The notes under the pieces: generated by a model | Told to the model about the DNA's origin: nothing | What the model saw: only the letters and a program-made list of their open reading frames with translations | Databases searched by the model: none | Made by a program: the position numbers and the translations under genes | Shown: one piece after another, positions 6,228-12,526 of the stretch | Layout: every line of letters starts with the position of its first letter | How positions within the stretch are numbered: the stretch's first letter is position 1 | Assembly (NCBI GenBank): GCA_023441255.1 | Contig: JAEZPW010000216.1 | Location: forward strand, 1 to 12,526 | Direction of reading: 5' to 3' | DNA: 12,526 bases | From: Acidobacteriota bacterium | GTDB taxonomy: Bacteria > Acidobacteriota > Terriglobia > Terriglobales > Acidobacteriaceae

Positions 6228-6767
6228 ATGGCCGCAGGTATGCACGACACCACCGATTTAGAGCAGCCTTGCTGGTATGCGCTTCATACGCGCGCCAAAC
6301 ATGAAAAGTTTATCGGCGACCAGTTGCTCCAGAAGGGAGTGCACACGTTTGTTCCTACCGTGCAGCAGATCCACAGGTGGAGCGATCGATCAAGGGCCGT
6401 GGATGTCCCACTCTTTTCATGCTACGTCTTCGTACACGATGTATTCTCGCGAGCTCACGTACCCGTGATGCGCACTCCTGGAGTGTTTCGCTGGATCGGA
6501 CCAAACGGTAGGCCAGCTGCCATTCCAGACTCTCAAATGGACGCCGTCCGATCGCTGATCGAGAAGAATGTGCCTGTGTCGCCACACGCCTTCCTTGAAG
6601 TGGGACAGCGCGTGCGTATAAGAGGCGGTTCGTTGGATGGACTCGAAGGGATTCTGATCGAGAAGAAGAGTGAGCACAGGCTGATAATTTCCGTTGACCT
6701 CATCCAGCAATCACTGGCGATAACGGTAGACGGCTACGAACTGGAGCGAGTGCAGCCTGAGACATAG
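6228..6767 (+). CDS. NusG/UpxY-like transcription antiterminator of the EPS operon
   Basis: This is a 179-residue specialised NusG paralogue. Residues about 15-112 are an NGN domain (CWYALHTRAKHEKFIGDQL, GVHTFVPTV, RWSDRSRAVDVPLFSCYVFV), which in this family binds the RNA polymerase clamp. Residues about 124-176 are a KOW domain (VGQRVRIRGGSLDGLEGILI). The usual PLFPGY reads PLFSCY. Members encoded first in capsule or EPS operons (UpxY, LoaP, RfaH types) suppress premature termination in that operon. The frame is open up to a TTG at 6210 inside a repeat, but ATG 6228 is better: GGAG lies six bases before it and the conserved region begins shortly after. ATG 6240 is possible. The next gene follows after 40 bp. 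The repeat-bearing leader may regulate translation or recruit the protein. Confidence 0.88.
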   Translation: MAAGMHDTTDLEQPCWYALHTRAKHEKFIGDQLLQKGVHTFVPTVQQIHRWSDRSRAVDVPLFSCYVFVHDVFSRAHVPVMRTPGVFRWIGPNGRPAAIPDSQMDAVRSLIEKNVPVSPHAFLEVGQRVRIRGGSLDGLEGILIEKKSEHRLIISVDLIQQSLAITVDGYELERVQPET

Positions 6768-6807
6768 CACACGGCAATGCACCAGATACATACGACCAGG
6801 AGACAAC

Positions 6808-7500
6808 GTGAACAGGTCCCTATTTGCTCATTTCTCGCTTGTTGCCTTCGCTGCATTGACCTGGGCGCAGGCACCTCCCGCACAAAAGCCGGCCACCGTT
6901 GCAGACCAGGGTGGCACCTCCGTAACACAATTCTCACAACGTTATCCCCGGTACCAAATCACGGAAAGCGACAGCATGGAGTTGAGTTTCGAGTACAGTC
7001 CGGAATTCAATCAGACCGTATCCGTACAACCGGACGGTTTCGTTTCGCTGCGCGGCGTCGGGGACATTCACATTGCCGGCATGACCTTGCCAGAAGCCAC
7101 GGCGACACTGACACGAGCGTACTCGAAGGTTCTGAGAGATCCGGCAATCTCGATCGTCTTGAAGAGCTTCACGGAGCCGTCCTTCATTGTGACCGGAAAG
7201 GTTCCGCGGCCCGGCAAGTACAACTTGCATGGCGACATGACACTGATTCAGGGATTGTCGGTCGCTGGAGGCTTCACGGAAGAGTCGAAACACTCGCAGG
7301 TCGTGCTCTTTCGGCAGGTCTCGTCGCAATGGTCGGAGGCGAAAGTACTCGACGTGAAGAAGATGTTGGGTTCCAAGCAGCTGGCGGAAGACTTGCATTT
7401 GCGACCGGGCGATATGATTTACGTCCCGCAGAACCGCATATCGAAGTTTCGGCGCTTTGTTCCTACCTCGGCATTAACAGTTAACCCAGCACAGTACTGA
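6808..7500 (+). CDS. Polysaccharide export outer-membrane protein (Wza/EpsA-like), short form
   Basis: The 230-residue protein has an N-terminal signal peptide (MNRSLFAHFSLVAFAALTWA, likely cleavage after AQA near residue 22). A Poly_export domain spans about 45-122 (YQITESDSMELSF, VQPDGFVSLRGVGDIHIAGMT), and one SLBB-type beta-grasp domain spans about 125-207 (FIVTGKVPRPGKYNL, LSVAGGF, LHLRPGDMIYVPQN). Family members form the periplasm-to-outer-membrane channel for capsule or EPS. Compared with E. coli Wza (about 380 residues), it has only one SLBB domain, lacks a lipobox Cys after the signal peptide, and has no clear C-terminal helix for an outer-membrane pore. The start is GTG with AGGAG five bases upstream. 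Its stop overlaps by one base an unlikely ATG of the next frame. Confidence 0.9.
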   Translation: MNRSLFAHFSLVAFAALTWAQAPPAQKPATVADQGGTSVTQFSQRYPRYQITESDSMELSFEYSPEFNQTVSVQPDGFVSLRGVGDIHIAGMTLPEATATLTRAYSKVLRDPAISIVLKSFTEPSFIVTGKVPRPGKYNLHGDMTLIQGLSVAGGFTEESKHSQVVLFRQVSSQWSEAKVLDVKKMLGSKQLAEDLHLRPGDMIYVPQNRISKFRRFVPTSALTVNPAQY

Positions 7501-7514
7501 TGGAGGTCTTTTGC

Positions 7515-9080
7515 ATGCCTCAAGACCAGGAATTTCCCTCCGAGTCTAAGCGGGTTGTGACAATTCGTGAGCTTGCCACCGTTCTCTTCAGGCGCCGTCG
7601 GTTCTTGCTGGGTTGCGGTGTTGTAACGCTTGCACTCGCTCTACTCTCGATGTGGCTTATGCCCAGCTACAAAGCCACGATGAAACTCCTCGTTCAGCGC
7701 GACCGACAGGATCCGCTTGTGAGTTCGTCGCAGGAGATGCAGAACCCTCTCGCGCCAGCAAGCCAACCGGTTTCGGAAGAGGACCTGAATTCCGAAGTCG
7801 AGCTGCTCACGAGCGATGACGTGCTGCGGCAGGTGGCCAGTGATTGTGGCCTTCAGAATGGCAGGTTTTGGCAGGGGCTATTCATGAAGTTGAACGACGA
7901 TCAACGACTGGCTCTTGCAACGAAGAATCTGGCTAGAGCTCTCAAGACTGAGCCTGTGAATCGCGCAAACATCATCAACGTGTCGTTCTCCTCCTCGGAC
8001 CCTCAGATGGCCGCGAGGGTACTGCAAAAGCTGCGTGATGTGTATCTCGCAAAGCATACCGCGGTCCGGCGTCCTACCGGTCAGTACGATGTCTACAATC
8101 AGGAGGCGAAGACATACGAACAAGACCTTCAGGCGAGTGAAGCAGCGCTAAGTGACTTCACCACGAAGTACGGAGCCGTGGCCCCCGAACAGCAACGAGA
8201 AATCGTAGTTCAGAAGAAGAATGAGTTTGCCGCCACCCTCGCGCAAACAAAGGCCGCAATCGCCGAGGCGCGTAATGAGATTTCGAATCTTCAGAAGCAA
8301 TCCTCGGTTTTGCCAACCCGTCTCGTTACGCAGCTGCGGCATTCTGACAACCCACAGTTGCTGGAGCAACTGAAAAGCACTCTGCTGACTCAACAACTGA
8401 AGCGCATCGACCTGCTGACAAAATACCAGCCTGATTACCGCCCGGTGCAGGATTTGGAAAAACAGATAGCCGAAACACAGCAGGCAATCCAGAAGGAAGA
8501 GAGCGCGCCGGTACGCGAAGAAACGACTGACCAGAATCCGACGCAGTCGTTAGTTGAATCCGAACTGGCCAAAGACCGTGCCACTCTCGCCGGCCTGCAA
8601 GCACGGGCCGAAGCTACCGAGGAGATTGTCAGCCGGTACGAAGAGCAGGCGAAAGAACTCGATCGCCTGACGTTAGTACGGGACGATCTTCAGCGGAACC
8701 ACAAGATTCTGGAACAGAATTACTTACTTTACGTCAGTAAGCGAGAACAGGCGCGTACCGGTGATCTCCTGGATAAGAACCGGATACTGAACGTCACCGT
8801 CGCCGACGACCCGAACACGCCGGCGCTTCCGTCACATAATCCTCTCCTGTACGGAATCGTCGTGACGTTCGGTTGCCTGCTACTCGCGGCTGGCGCGTTG
8901 TTTGCTGTAGAGCAGTTCGATCCATCCTTCCAGAGCCCCCTCCAGATCGAAAGTGCGCTCGGTATGCCTGTGTTGGCCGCGATACCTACAAATAGCTTAC
9001 TGAGATCAGATCCGGATGACGGCATGCTGGAAGGTGAAATCCTAAAACCGCCACGACGCCGCGATCGGATTGGTGCGTAA
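7515..9080 (+). CDS. Wzz/GNVR-type polysaccharide chain-length determinant and export protein
   Basis: The protein has 521 residues and the PCP architecture: a cytoplasmic N-terminus with TIRELATVLFRRRRF, membrane segment 1 at about 30-49, and a Wzz domain with PSYKATMKLLVQRD. A long periplasmic, largely coiled-coil region follows (about 180-400, rich in Glu, Gln, Ala and Leu), then the GNVR-type PNTPALPSHNP and membrane segment 2 at about 444-465. The last part, LGMPVLAAIP, normally leads into a tyrosine-kinase domain, which is absent here; a separate CpsD-like protein is encoded two genes downstream. It probably sets EPS chain length and connects inner-membrane synthesis to the Wza-like protein. 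I chose ATG 7515 over ATG 7500 because GGAGG at 7502-7506 lies eight bases before 7515, whereas nothing suitable precedes 7500. This leaves 14 bp to the previous gene. Confidence 0.9.
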   Translation: MPQDQEFPSESKRVVTIRELATVLFRRRRFLLGCGVVTLALALLSMWLMPSYKATMKLLVQRDRQDPLVSSSQEMQNPLAPASQPVSEEDLNSEVELLTSDDVLRQVASDCGLQNGRFWQGLFMKLNDDQRLALATKNLARALKTEPVNRANIINVSFSSSDPQMAARVLQKLRDVYLAKHTAVRRPTGQYDVYNQEAKTYEQDLQASEAALSDFTTKYGAVAPEQQREIVVQKKNEFAATLAQTKAAIAEARNEISNLQKQSSVLPTRLVTQLRHSDNPQLLEQLKSTLLTQQLKRIDLLTKYQPDYRPVQDLEKQIAETQQAIQKEESAPVREETTDQNPTQSLVESELAKDRATLAGLQARAEATEEIVSRYEEQAKELDRLTLVRDDLQRNHKILEQNYLLYVSKREQARTGDLLDKNRILNVTVADDPNTPALPSHNPLLYGIVVTFGCLLLAAGALFAVEQFDPSFQSPLQIESALGMPVLAAIPTNSLLRSDPDDGMLEGEILKPPRRRDRIGA

Positions 9081-9102
9081 TACTAGAAGGTGAACGTTAT
9101 CC

Positions 9103-10407
9103 ATGCTTCAGTTTTTCGGCCTGCACGAACATCCGTTTGGCGTTACGCCGGACCCACACTTCCTATACATGACTCCCGGACACCGCGAAGCACTCGCGTC
9201 CTTGCGCTATGGAGTTGAGCTGAAGCGCGGCTTCATGTCTCTAATCGCCCCGCCAGGGTTGGGCAAGACCACACTCCTGCTCCGCTTGTTCGATGAACTG
9301 CGAGACCAGGCCGAAACAGCTTTCATTTTCAATACCCAATGCTCGTCGAACGAGCTCATGGGTCACCTCTTCAGCGAACTCGGCATAAACTGCCATCATG
9401 GCGATAGGGTTCAAGCGCATAACATTTTCAACTCATTCCTGCTGCAGCAAAGCCGCCGTCAACGCGATGTCGTGGTTGTGATTGACGAGGCCCAGAATCT
9501 CGGAGAGACATTGCTGGAGACCGTGCGCCTCCTTTCGAATTTCGAGACCCCAAGGACCAAGCTGCTCCAGGTTATACTCGCCGGACAACCACAACTTGAC
9601 GAACTGCTTTCACGGCGCTCCATGATTCAATTGCGGCAGCGAATTTCGCTGATGGCGAGATTGCGACCGCTGACGGTACTGGAGTCGTCGGAGTACATTG
9701 CACACCGGCTGAGCGTCGCAGGTTACCAGGGGCCGGGGCTTTTCACGCCGCGAGCAGAACGTCTGCTGATCGACCTCAGCGAAGGAATTCCGCGCACCCT
9801 TAACAATCTCTGCTTCCACTCTCTGTCGATGGCTTACGCGGCAGGCACCCCGGTCGTGGATAGCGCTACCGTTCGGGAGATCGCAGATGATCTGCAACTC
9901 CACAGTAATGCGACCGAAACAGGGTGGCAAGATTTGCCGGACAACATTGAAGAGCAGCTTCCAGCAATCGTCCCAGCTTGCACAAGTGCAGAAGTGACAC
10001 TCGGATCGGGATCGACCAACCGTTCACACCGCGATGCCGAGATCATCAGCGGACCAGCACCGGTTGAACCGAAACAAAAAGGTCTGGCAAGGGCGCAACA
10101 GGCACCACCGCCAGAAAGCCAGCCTACGACCGAGCCATCTTGCACCGACGATCCGAGCGTAGACGTGGCTAGTCTGGTGCCCTCTCCTGAACCACGAATA
10201 GTCGAAGGCGAGAGATGCATCTATTCGCAGCCGCCCAAATCTTTTTTGTTTTCGTTGAGAAACATTCTTTCTATTTGGCTTATGAGCGCCATTGAGCTAG
10301 TCCTGGGCACTTCCGAGGCCGCGCTTGCCAGTAGAGTTGTGACACGAGTCGCTCACGGCAAAGCGACTGGCGTCCCCTCGCCGGCGAAACGACAGCTCGT
10401 GGGTTGA
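9103..10407 (+). CDS. ExeA/GspA-like AAA ATPase of EPS loci with long C-terminal extension
   Basis: The 434-residue protein begins with the typical FFGLHEHPFGVTPDPHFLYM. It has a Walker A APPGLGKTT (49-57), a Walker B VVVVIDEA (D128, E129), a sensor-1-like ILAGQPQLDELL (158-169) and arginines in LRQRI as finger candidates. This is the AAA_22/ExeA family; close relatives are the ATPases found with Wza- and Wzz-like genes in exosortase (XrtA/PEP-CTERM) EPS loci. Such proteins are about 270 residues long. Here a tail of about 160 residues follows: a Pro/Glu/Ser/Thr-rich linker (about 270-378) and a hydrophobic segment (SFLFSLRNILSIWLMSAIEL, 380-399) that could be a membrane or amphipathic anchor. 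GAAGGTGA upstream supports ATG 9103; the gap to the Wzz-like gene is 22 bp. The exact role in EPS export is unknown. Confidence 0.87.
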   Translation: MLQFFGLHEHPFGVTPDPHFLYMTPGHREALASLRYGVELKRGFMSLIAPPGLGKTTLLLRLFDELRDQAETAFIFNTQCSSNELMGHLFSELGINCHHGDRVQAHNIFNSFLLQQSRRQRDVVVVIDEAQNLGETLLETVRLLSNFETPRTKLLQVILAGQPQLDELLSRRSMIQLRQRISLMARLRPLTVLESSEYIAHRLSVAGYQGPGLFTPRAERLLIDLSEGIPRTLNNLCFHSLSMAYAAGTPVVDSATVREIADDLQLHSNATETGWQDLPDNIEEQLPAIVPACTSAEVTLGSGSTNRSHRDAEIISGPAPVEPKQKGLARAQQAPPPESQPTTEPSCTDDPSVDVASLVPSPEPRIVEGERCIYSQPPKSFLFSLRNILSIWLMSAIELVLGTSEAALASRVVTRVAHGKATGVPSPAKRQLVG

Positions 10408-10467
10408 TGAAATCACGCAACTGACCATTCATACTGCGTCGGTTCGCCAGCAATTATCCCCCGCCCC

Positions 10468-10483
10468 GCGGTCGTCAGACCGC
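10468..10483 (+). other. Hairpin between the ATPase and CpsD-like genes
   Basis: GCGGTC (10468-10473) and GACCGC (10478-10483) form a perfect 6-bp stem with tetraloop GTCA, inside the 114-bp gap. No T tract follows. It could be an RNA-stability or pausing element within the operon; chance is possible. Confidence 0.4.
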
Positions 10484-10521
10484 TACCGTATTTCGATCGG
10501 GGCGCCACACCCTGAGGATCC

Positions 10522-11304
10522 ATGAGCAGAAACTTCGAAGTGTTGCAAAGGCTTGAACGCGAGCGCGCCAAGGCGCCGTTCACTATCTCTGGAGTGGCAA
10601 ACAGCACCGCTCCGGTCACTGTCGCGCCTCCGTTTGATCAACAGAGGCCCGGGTTGCGAACCAGACCCGGCATCCCGACTTCAGAAGTTGAAAAGCTCGT
10701 ACAGCGGCTCTTCCTTACAAATGACGGGACGGCCGAAAAGCCGTTGGTGGTGGCCTTTGCGTCGATCGACTCCGGAGATGGCACAACATCTATTTGCTCG
10801 GTTGCAGCAAGCACTCTAGCACGCGATACGGCGGCGTCCGTATGCGTGGTGGACGCTCGCGGCCAAAACGGAAACTGGGCGCTGCACGATTGCTGGGGTT
10901 TACAAAACGCAAATGGCCTTCGCGATGCGTTGCGCAGCACCGCTCCGATCACGGCGTTCTGTGCGCCCATCTCGGCGAACCTTTCGCTCCTGACAGCGGG
11001 ATCAATGGGCAGCGAGAATGAAGAGCTTCGTCACTCAGACGTGCTCCGATTCCGCTTTCGTGAACTGCGGGAGACCTTCGACTACGTGCTGATCGATGCC
11101 CCGCCTCTCGCCGAATCAAGCCAGACCATCTTCTTGGGGCATTTGGCAAACGGGATCGTTCTGGTGCTCAGGGCTAACTCCACCCGCAAAGAGGCCATCC
11201 GGAGAGTTGTTGCCGAGTTCGAGGGAGCCGGCGTGCGCGTCCTTGGAGCAGTGCTCAATCAGCGGCGCTTCCCGATTCCAGATGCCATCTACACGCGCCT
11301 GTAG
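10522..11304 (+). CDS. CpsD/CapB-like P-loop protein (BY-kinase family) with degenerate Walker A
   Basis: The 260-residue protein has a disordered-looking N-terminus (1-70) and a ParA/MinD-type fold. Strand and P-loop read VVAFASIDSGDGTTSICSVA (76-95), Walker A' reads VCVVDAR (D111), Walker B reads YVLIDAPPL (D192), and NSTRKEAIRRVV and GVRVLGAVLNQRRFPIP follow, as in CpsD, CapB and the kinase half of Wzc. In active BY-kinases the P-loop is GEGKS/T; here it is GDGTT (85-89), so the nucleotide-binding lysine is replaced by Thr88. The C-terminal Tyr cluster that these kinases autophosphorylate is reduced to one Tyr (IYTRL). It probably partners the Wzz-like protein structurally rather than as a kinase (inference). 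ATG 10522 is preceded by TGAGGA at good spacing. Confidence 0.85.
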   Translation: MSRNFEVLQRLERERAKAPFTISGVANSTAPVTVAPPFDQQRPGLRTRPGIPTSEVEKLVQRLFLTNDGTAEKPLVVAFASIDSGDGTTSICSVAASTLARDTAASVCVVDARGQNGNWALHDCWGLQNANGLRDALRSTAPITAFCAPISANLSLLTAGSMGSENEELRHSDVLRFRFRELRETFDYVLIDAPPLAESSQTIFLGHLANGIVLVLRANSTRKEAIRRVVAEFEGAGVRVLGAVLNQRRFPIPDAIYTRL

Positions 11305-11404
11305 TGTGTTCTCCAGCATTGGCCGGGTAACCAGTTGTCTCGGCCGACCACAAACCCAACGATAGTTCGGCACCGCCGTCCACAGTTATCCGACTGAGGT
11401 TCTC

Positions 11405-12526
11405 TTGGTTTCTCGACCTGCGGCATCTCCCGAAAGCGGTCCCTCTCCACGGCTGACGCAACGATTGCAACGCGAAAGTGCGTCTGCCCGGAGGTTCTTT
11501 GTCGTACCAAGAACGGCGCCCGTGCCCAGGCTGCCGGTTCCGGCACTGTCGTGGGTGTGGTTGGTTACGGATCTAGTACTCGCAAGCGGGGTCGCGGCCC
11601 TCCTGGTGATGTTTCATTCCGCTGTCCCACTGCGCCACGCAGTGTCGATTGGAATTCTACTGGGCTGCCTGATCGTGCTTTGCTCTCAAGCTGTGGGTGG
11701 ATATGGCGGACCCGCCCGCCGTGGCCGCATGCAGCAACGCATACGAACGTTATGTGGTTCAGTCTTGGCCGGCATGACGCTCCTGGCGCTCGCGTCTACT
11801 CTGCACATGAGTGACCTGCCTTCGAGCAGGGCATTGATTATTCCACTCGTTAGCGCATGCGTACTTCTTTCGGCTAGAGCGACAGTCGAGTGTGTCAGTG
11901 CACTAGACTTCGTGGGCCCGAAACAAAAGCGGCACACTGTCATAGTTGGCAGGGGCCCGGTATCAGAATATCTCGGCACATTCCTGAATGCCCATCCCGA
12001 ATGGAATCGCACTGTGTGTGGGTACGTCGATGACGATACATTGAGACCGGGCGTGCTTGGTCCCATCAATCTCCTCCCAGCGATTCTACGGGCACATTTT
12101 GCAGACGAAATCCTCATCGCCCCGGACACAAAACCTGAAGTGGTAAAGAAGGTAATCACAGTAGCGCGAAACAGTCGTATCGATGTCACGGTTGTCCTCG
12201 AGTTCTATGATTGGGTTCCTGCACGTCCTCTCATAATCGACTACGTCGCCGGACTACCAGTCGTTTCGGTTCATCAGGAGCCGATTCCGGCGTGCGCGCT
12301 CGCGATCAAGCGATCCATTGATCTACTGTTATCGGGGATGGGAGCTATCCTACTCTCCCCACTTCTAGCCGCGATTGCCATAGCCATTAAAGTTGATTCA
12401 AAAGGCCCAATACTCTATCGCTCTTACCGGGTAGGTAAGAAGGGCCGTCAGTTCGTCTTTTACAAGTTCCGCACCATGGTGCCGGAGGCCGACAAGTTGA
12501 AAGATTCACTGCAGCACCTAAATGAG
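11405..12526 (+). CDS. Polyprenyl glycosylphosphotransferase initiating EPS synthesis (3' partial)
   Basis: The frame is open from the TAG at 11363 to the window end; 374 residues are visible. The start is probably TTG 11405, with GAGG five bases before it. Four membrane segments (about 50-71, 80-98, 120-133, 143-158) are followed by a nucleotide-binding-like domain (HTVIVGRGPVSEYL, GYVDDD, DEILIAP; about 178-270). From residue 302 comes the bacterial sugar-transferase domain: AIKRSIDLLLSGMGAILLSP, then DSKGPILYRSYRVGKKGRQF and YKFRTMVPEADKLK. Enzymes of this family (WbaP/CpsE/EpsE type) transfer a sugar phosphate from a UDP-sugar to undecaprenyl phosphate, the first step in EPS repeat assembly. 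The catalytic Asp-Glu pair would lie beyond the edge. The usual Gln in the FRQxRVG motif is Ser here (YRSYRVG). The 100-bp gap before it holds an imperfect inverted repeat (11319-11347) and no gene. Confidence 0.88.
   Translation, partial: MVSRPAASPESGPSPRLTQRLQRESASARRFFVVPRTAPVPRLPVPALSWVWLVTDLVLASGVAALLVMFHSAVPLRHAVSIGILLGCLIVLCSQAVGGYGGPARRGRMQQRIRTLCGSVLAGMTLLALASTLHMSDLPSSRALIIPLVSACVLLSARATVECVSALDFVGPKQKRHTVIVGRGPVSEYLGTFLNAHPEWNRTVCGYVDDDTLRPGVLGPINLLPAILRAHFADEILIAPDTKPEVVKKVITVARNSRIDVTVVLEFYDWVPARPLIIDYVAGLPVVSVHQEPIPACALAIKRSIDLLLSGMGAILLSPLLAAIAIAIKVDSKGPILYRSYRVGKKGRQFVFYKFRTMVPEADKLKDSLQHLNE

Noticed and set aside
6777..7484. Plus-strand frame of 235 codons overlapping the Wza-like gene in another frame
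   Set aside because: The Wza-like frame has a signal peptide, Poly_export and SLBB motifs and a good ribosome binding site; the overlapping translation is Arg/His/Gly-rich without domain character.
7500..7514. ATG 7500 as start of the Wzz-like gene, overlapping the previous stop by one base
   Set aside because: No ribosome binding site precedes it at the right distance, while GGAGG at 7502-7506 is ideally placed for ATG 7515.

Overview
The window looks like part of a chromosome from the phylum Acidobacteria (Terriglobia-like). This is inferred from protein style, not from a marker gene. The first gene ends like the PD40/WD40 sensor half of the serine/threonine kinases common in that group. 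The uridylyltransferase, the NusG-like/Wza-like/Wzz-like/AAA-ATPase set and the PilZ protein also have the flavour of acidobacterial exopolysaccharide (EPS) loci. Base composition looks moderately GC-rich by eye. Several starts are GTG or TTG with good ribosome binding sites. There are no RNA genes, CRISPR arrays, transposases or obvious attachment sites.

Layout: (i) 2-1456, 3' part of a large beta-propeller protein, probably a Ser/Thr kinase whose N-terminus lies outside. (ii) 1616-2626, a GalT-family nucleotidyltransferase whose catalytic HxHxQ motif reads HSISH, followed by a convincing intrinsic terminator at 2808-2845. (iii) On the minus strand, a secreted GH26-type glycoside hydrolase (2880-3980) with a sigma70-like promoter and an upstream dyad, and behind it a LuxR/NarL-type regulator (4388-5368) with its own promoter. 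(iv) A roughly 300 bp divergent region, then a single-domain PilZ protein (5676-6044) with intact c-di-GMP-binding motifs. (v) From 6228 to the window end, a same-strand EPS export operon: NusG/UpxY-like antiterminator, small outer-membrane export protein (Wza-like), Wzz/GNVR chain-length protein, ExeA-like AAA ATPase of the type found in exosortase-linked EPS loci, a CpsD-like P-loop protein with a degenerate Walker A, and a polyprenyl glycosylphosphotransferase cut off by the window edge.

How the parts probably work together (inference): the glycosylphosphotransferase would put the first sugar phosphate on undecaprenyl phosphate. The Wzz-like protein with its separate P-loop partner would control chain length and export through the Wza-like protein. 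The ATPase is a locus-specific accessory. The NusG paralogue would keep RNA polymerase going through this long operon. PilZ and the LuxR-type protein are plausible second-messenger and transcriptional inputs, the GH26 enzyme may trim or release polysaccharide, and the GalT-like protein touches sugar-nucleotide supply.

The most unusual points are: a 25-nt direct repeat with 70-nt spacing in the leader of the NusG-like gene, where a complementary segment between the copies could pair either with copy 1 or with copy 2, which holds the ribosome binding site; the missing nucleophile His in the GalT-like protein; the lost Walker A lysine in the CpsD-like protein; and a response regulator without the phospho-acceptor Asp.
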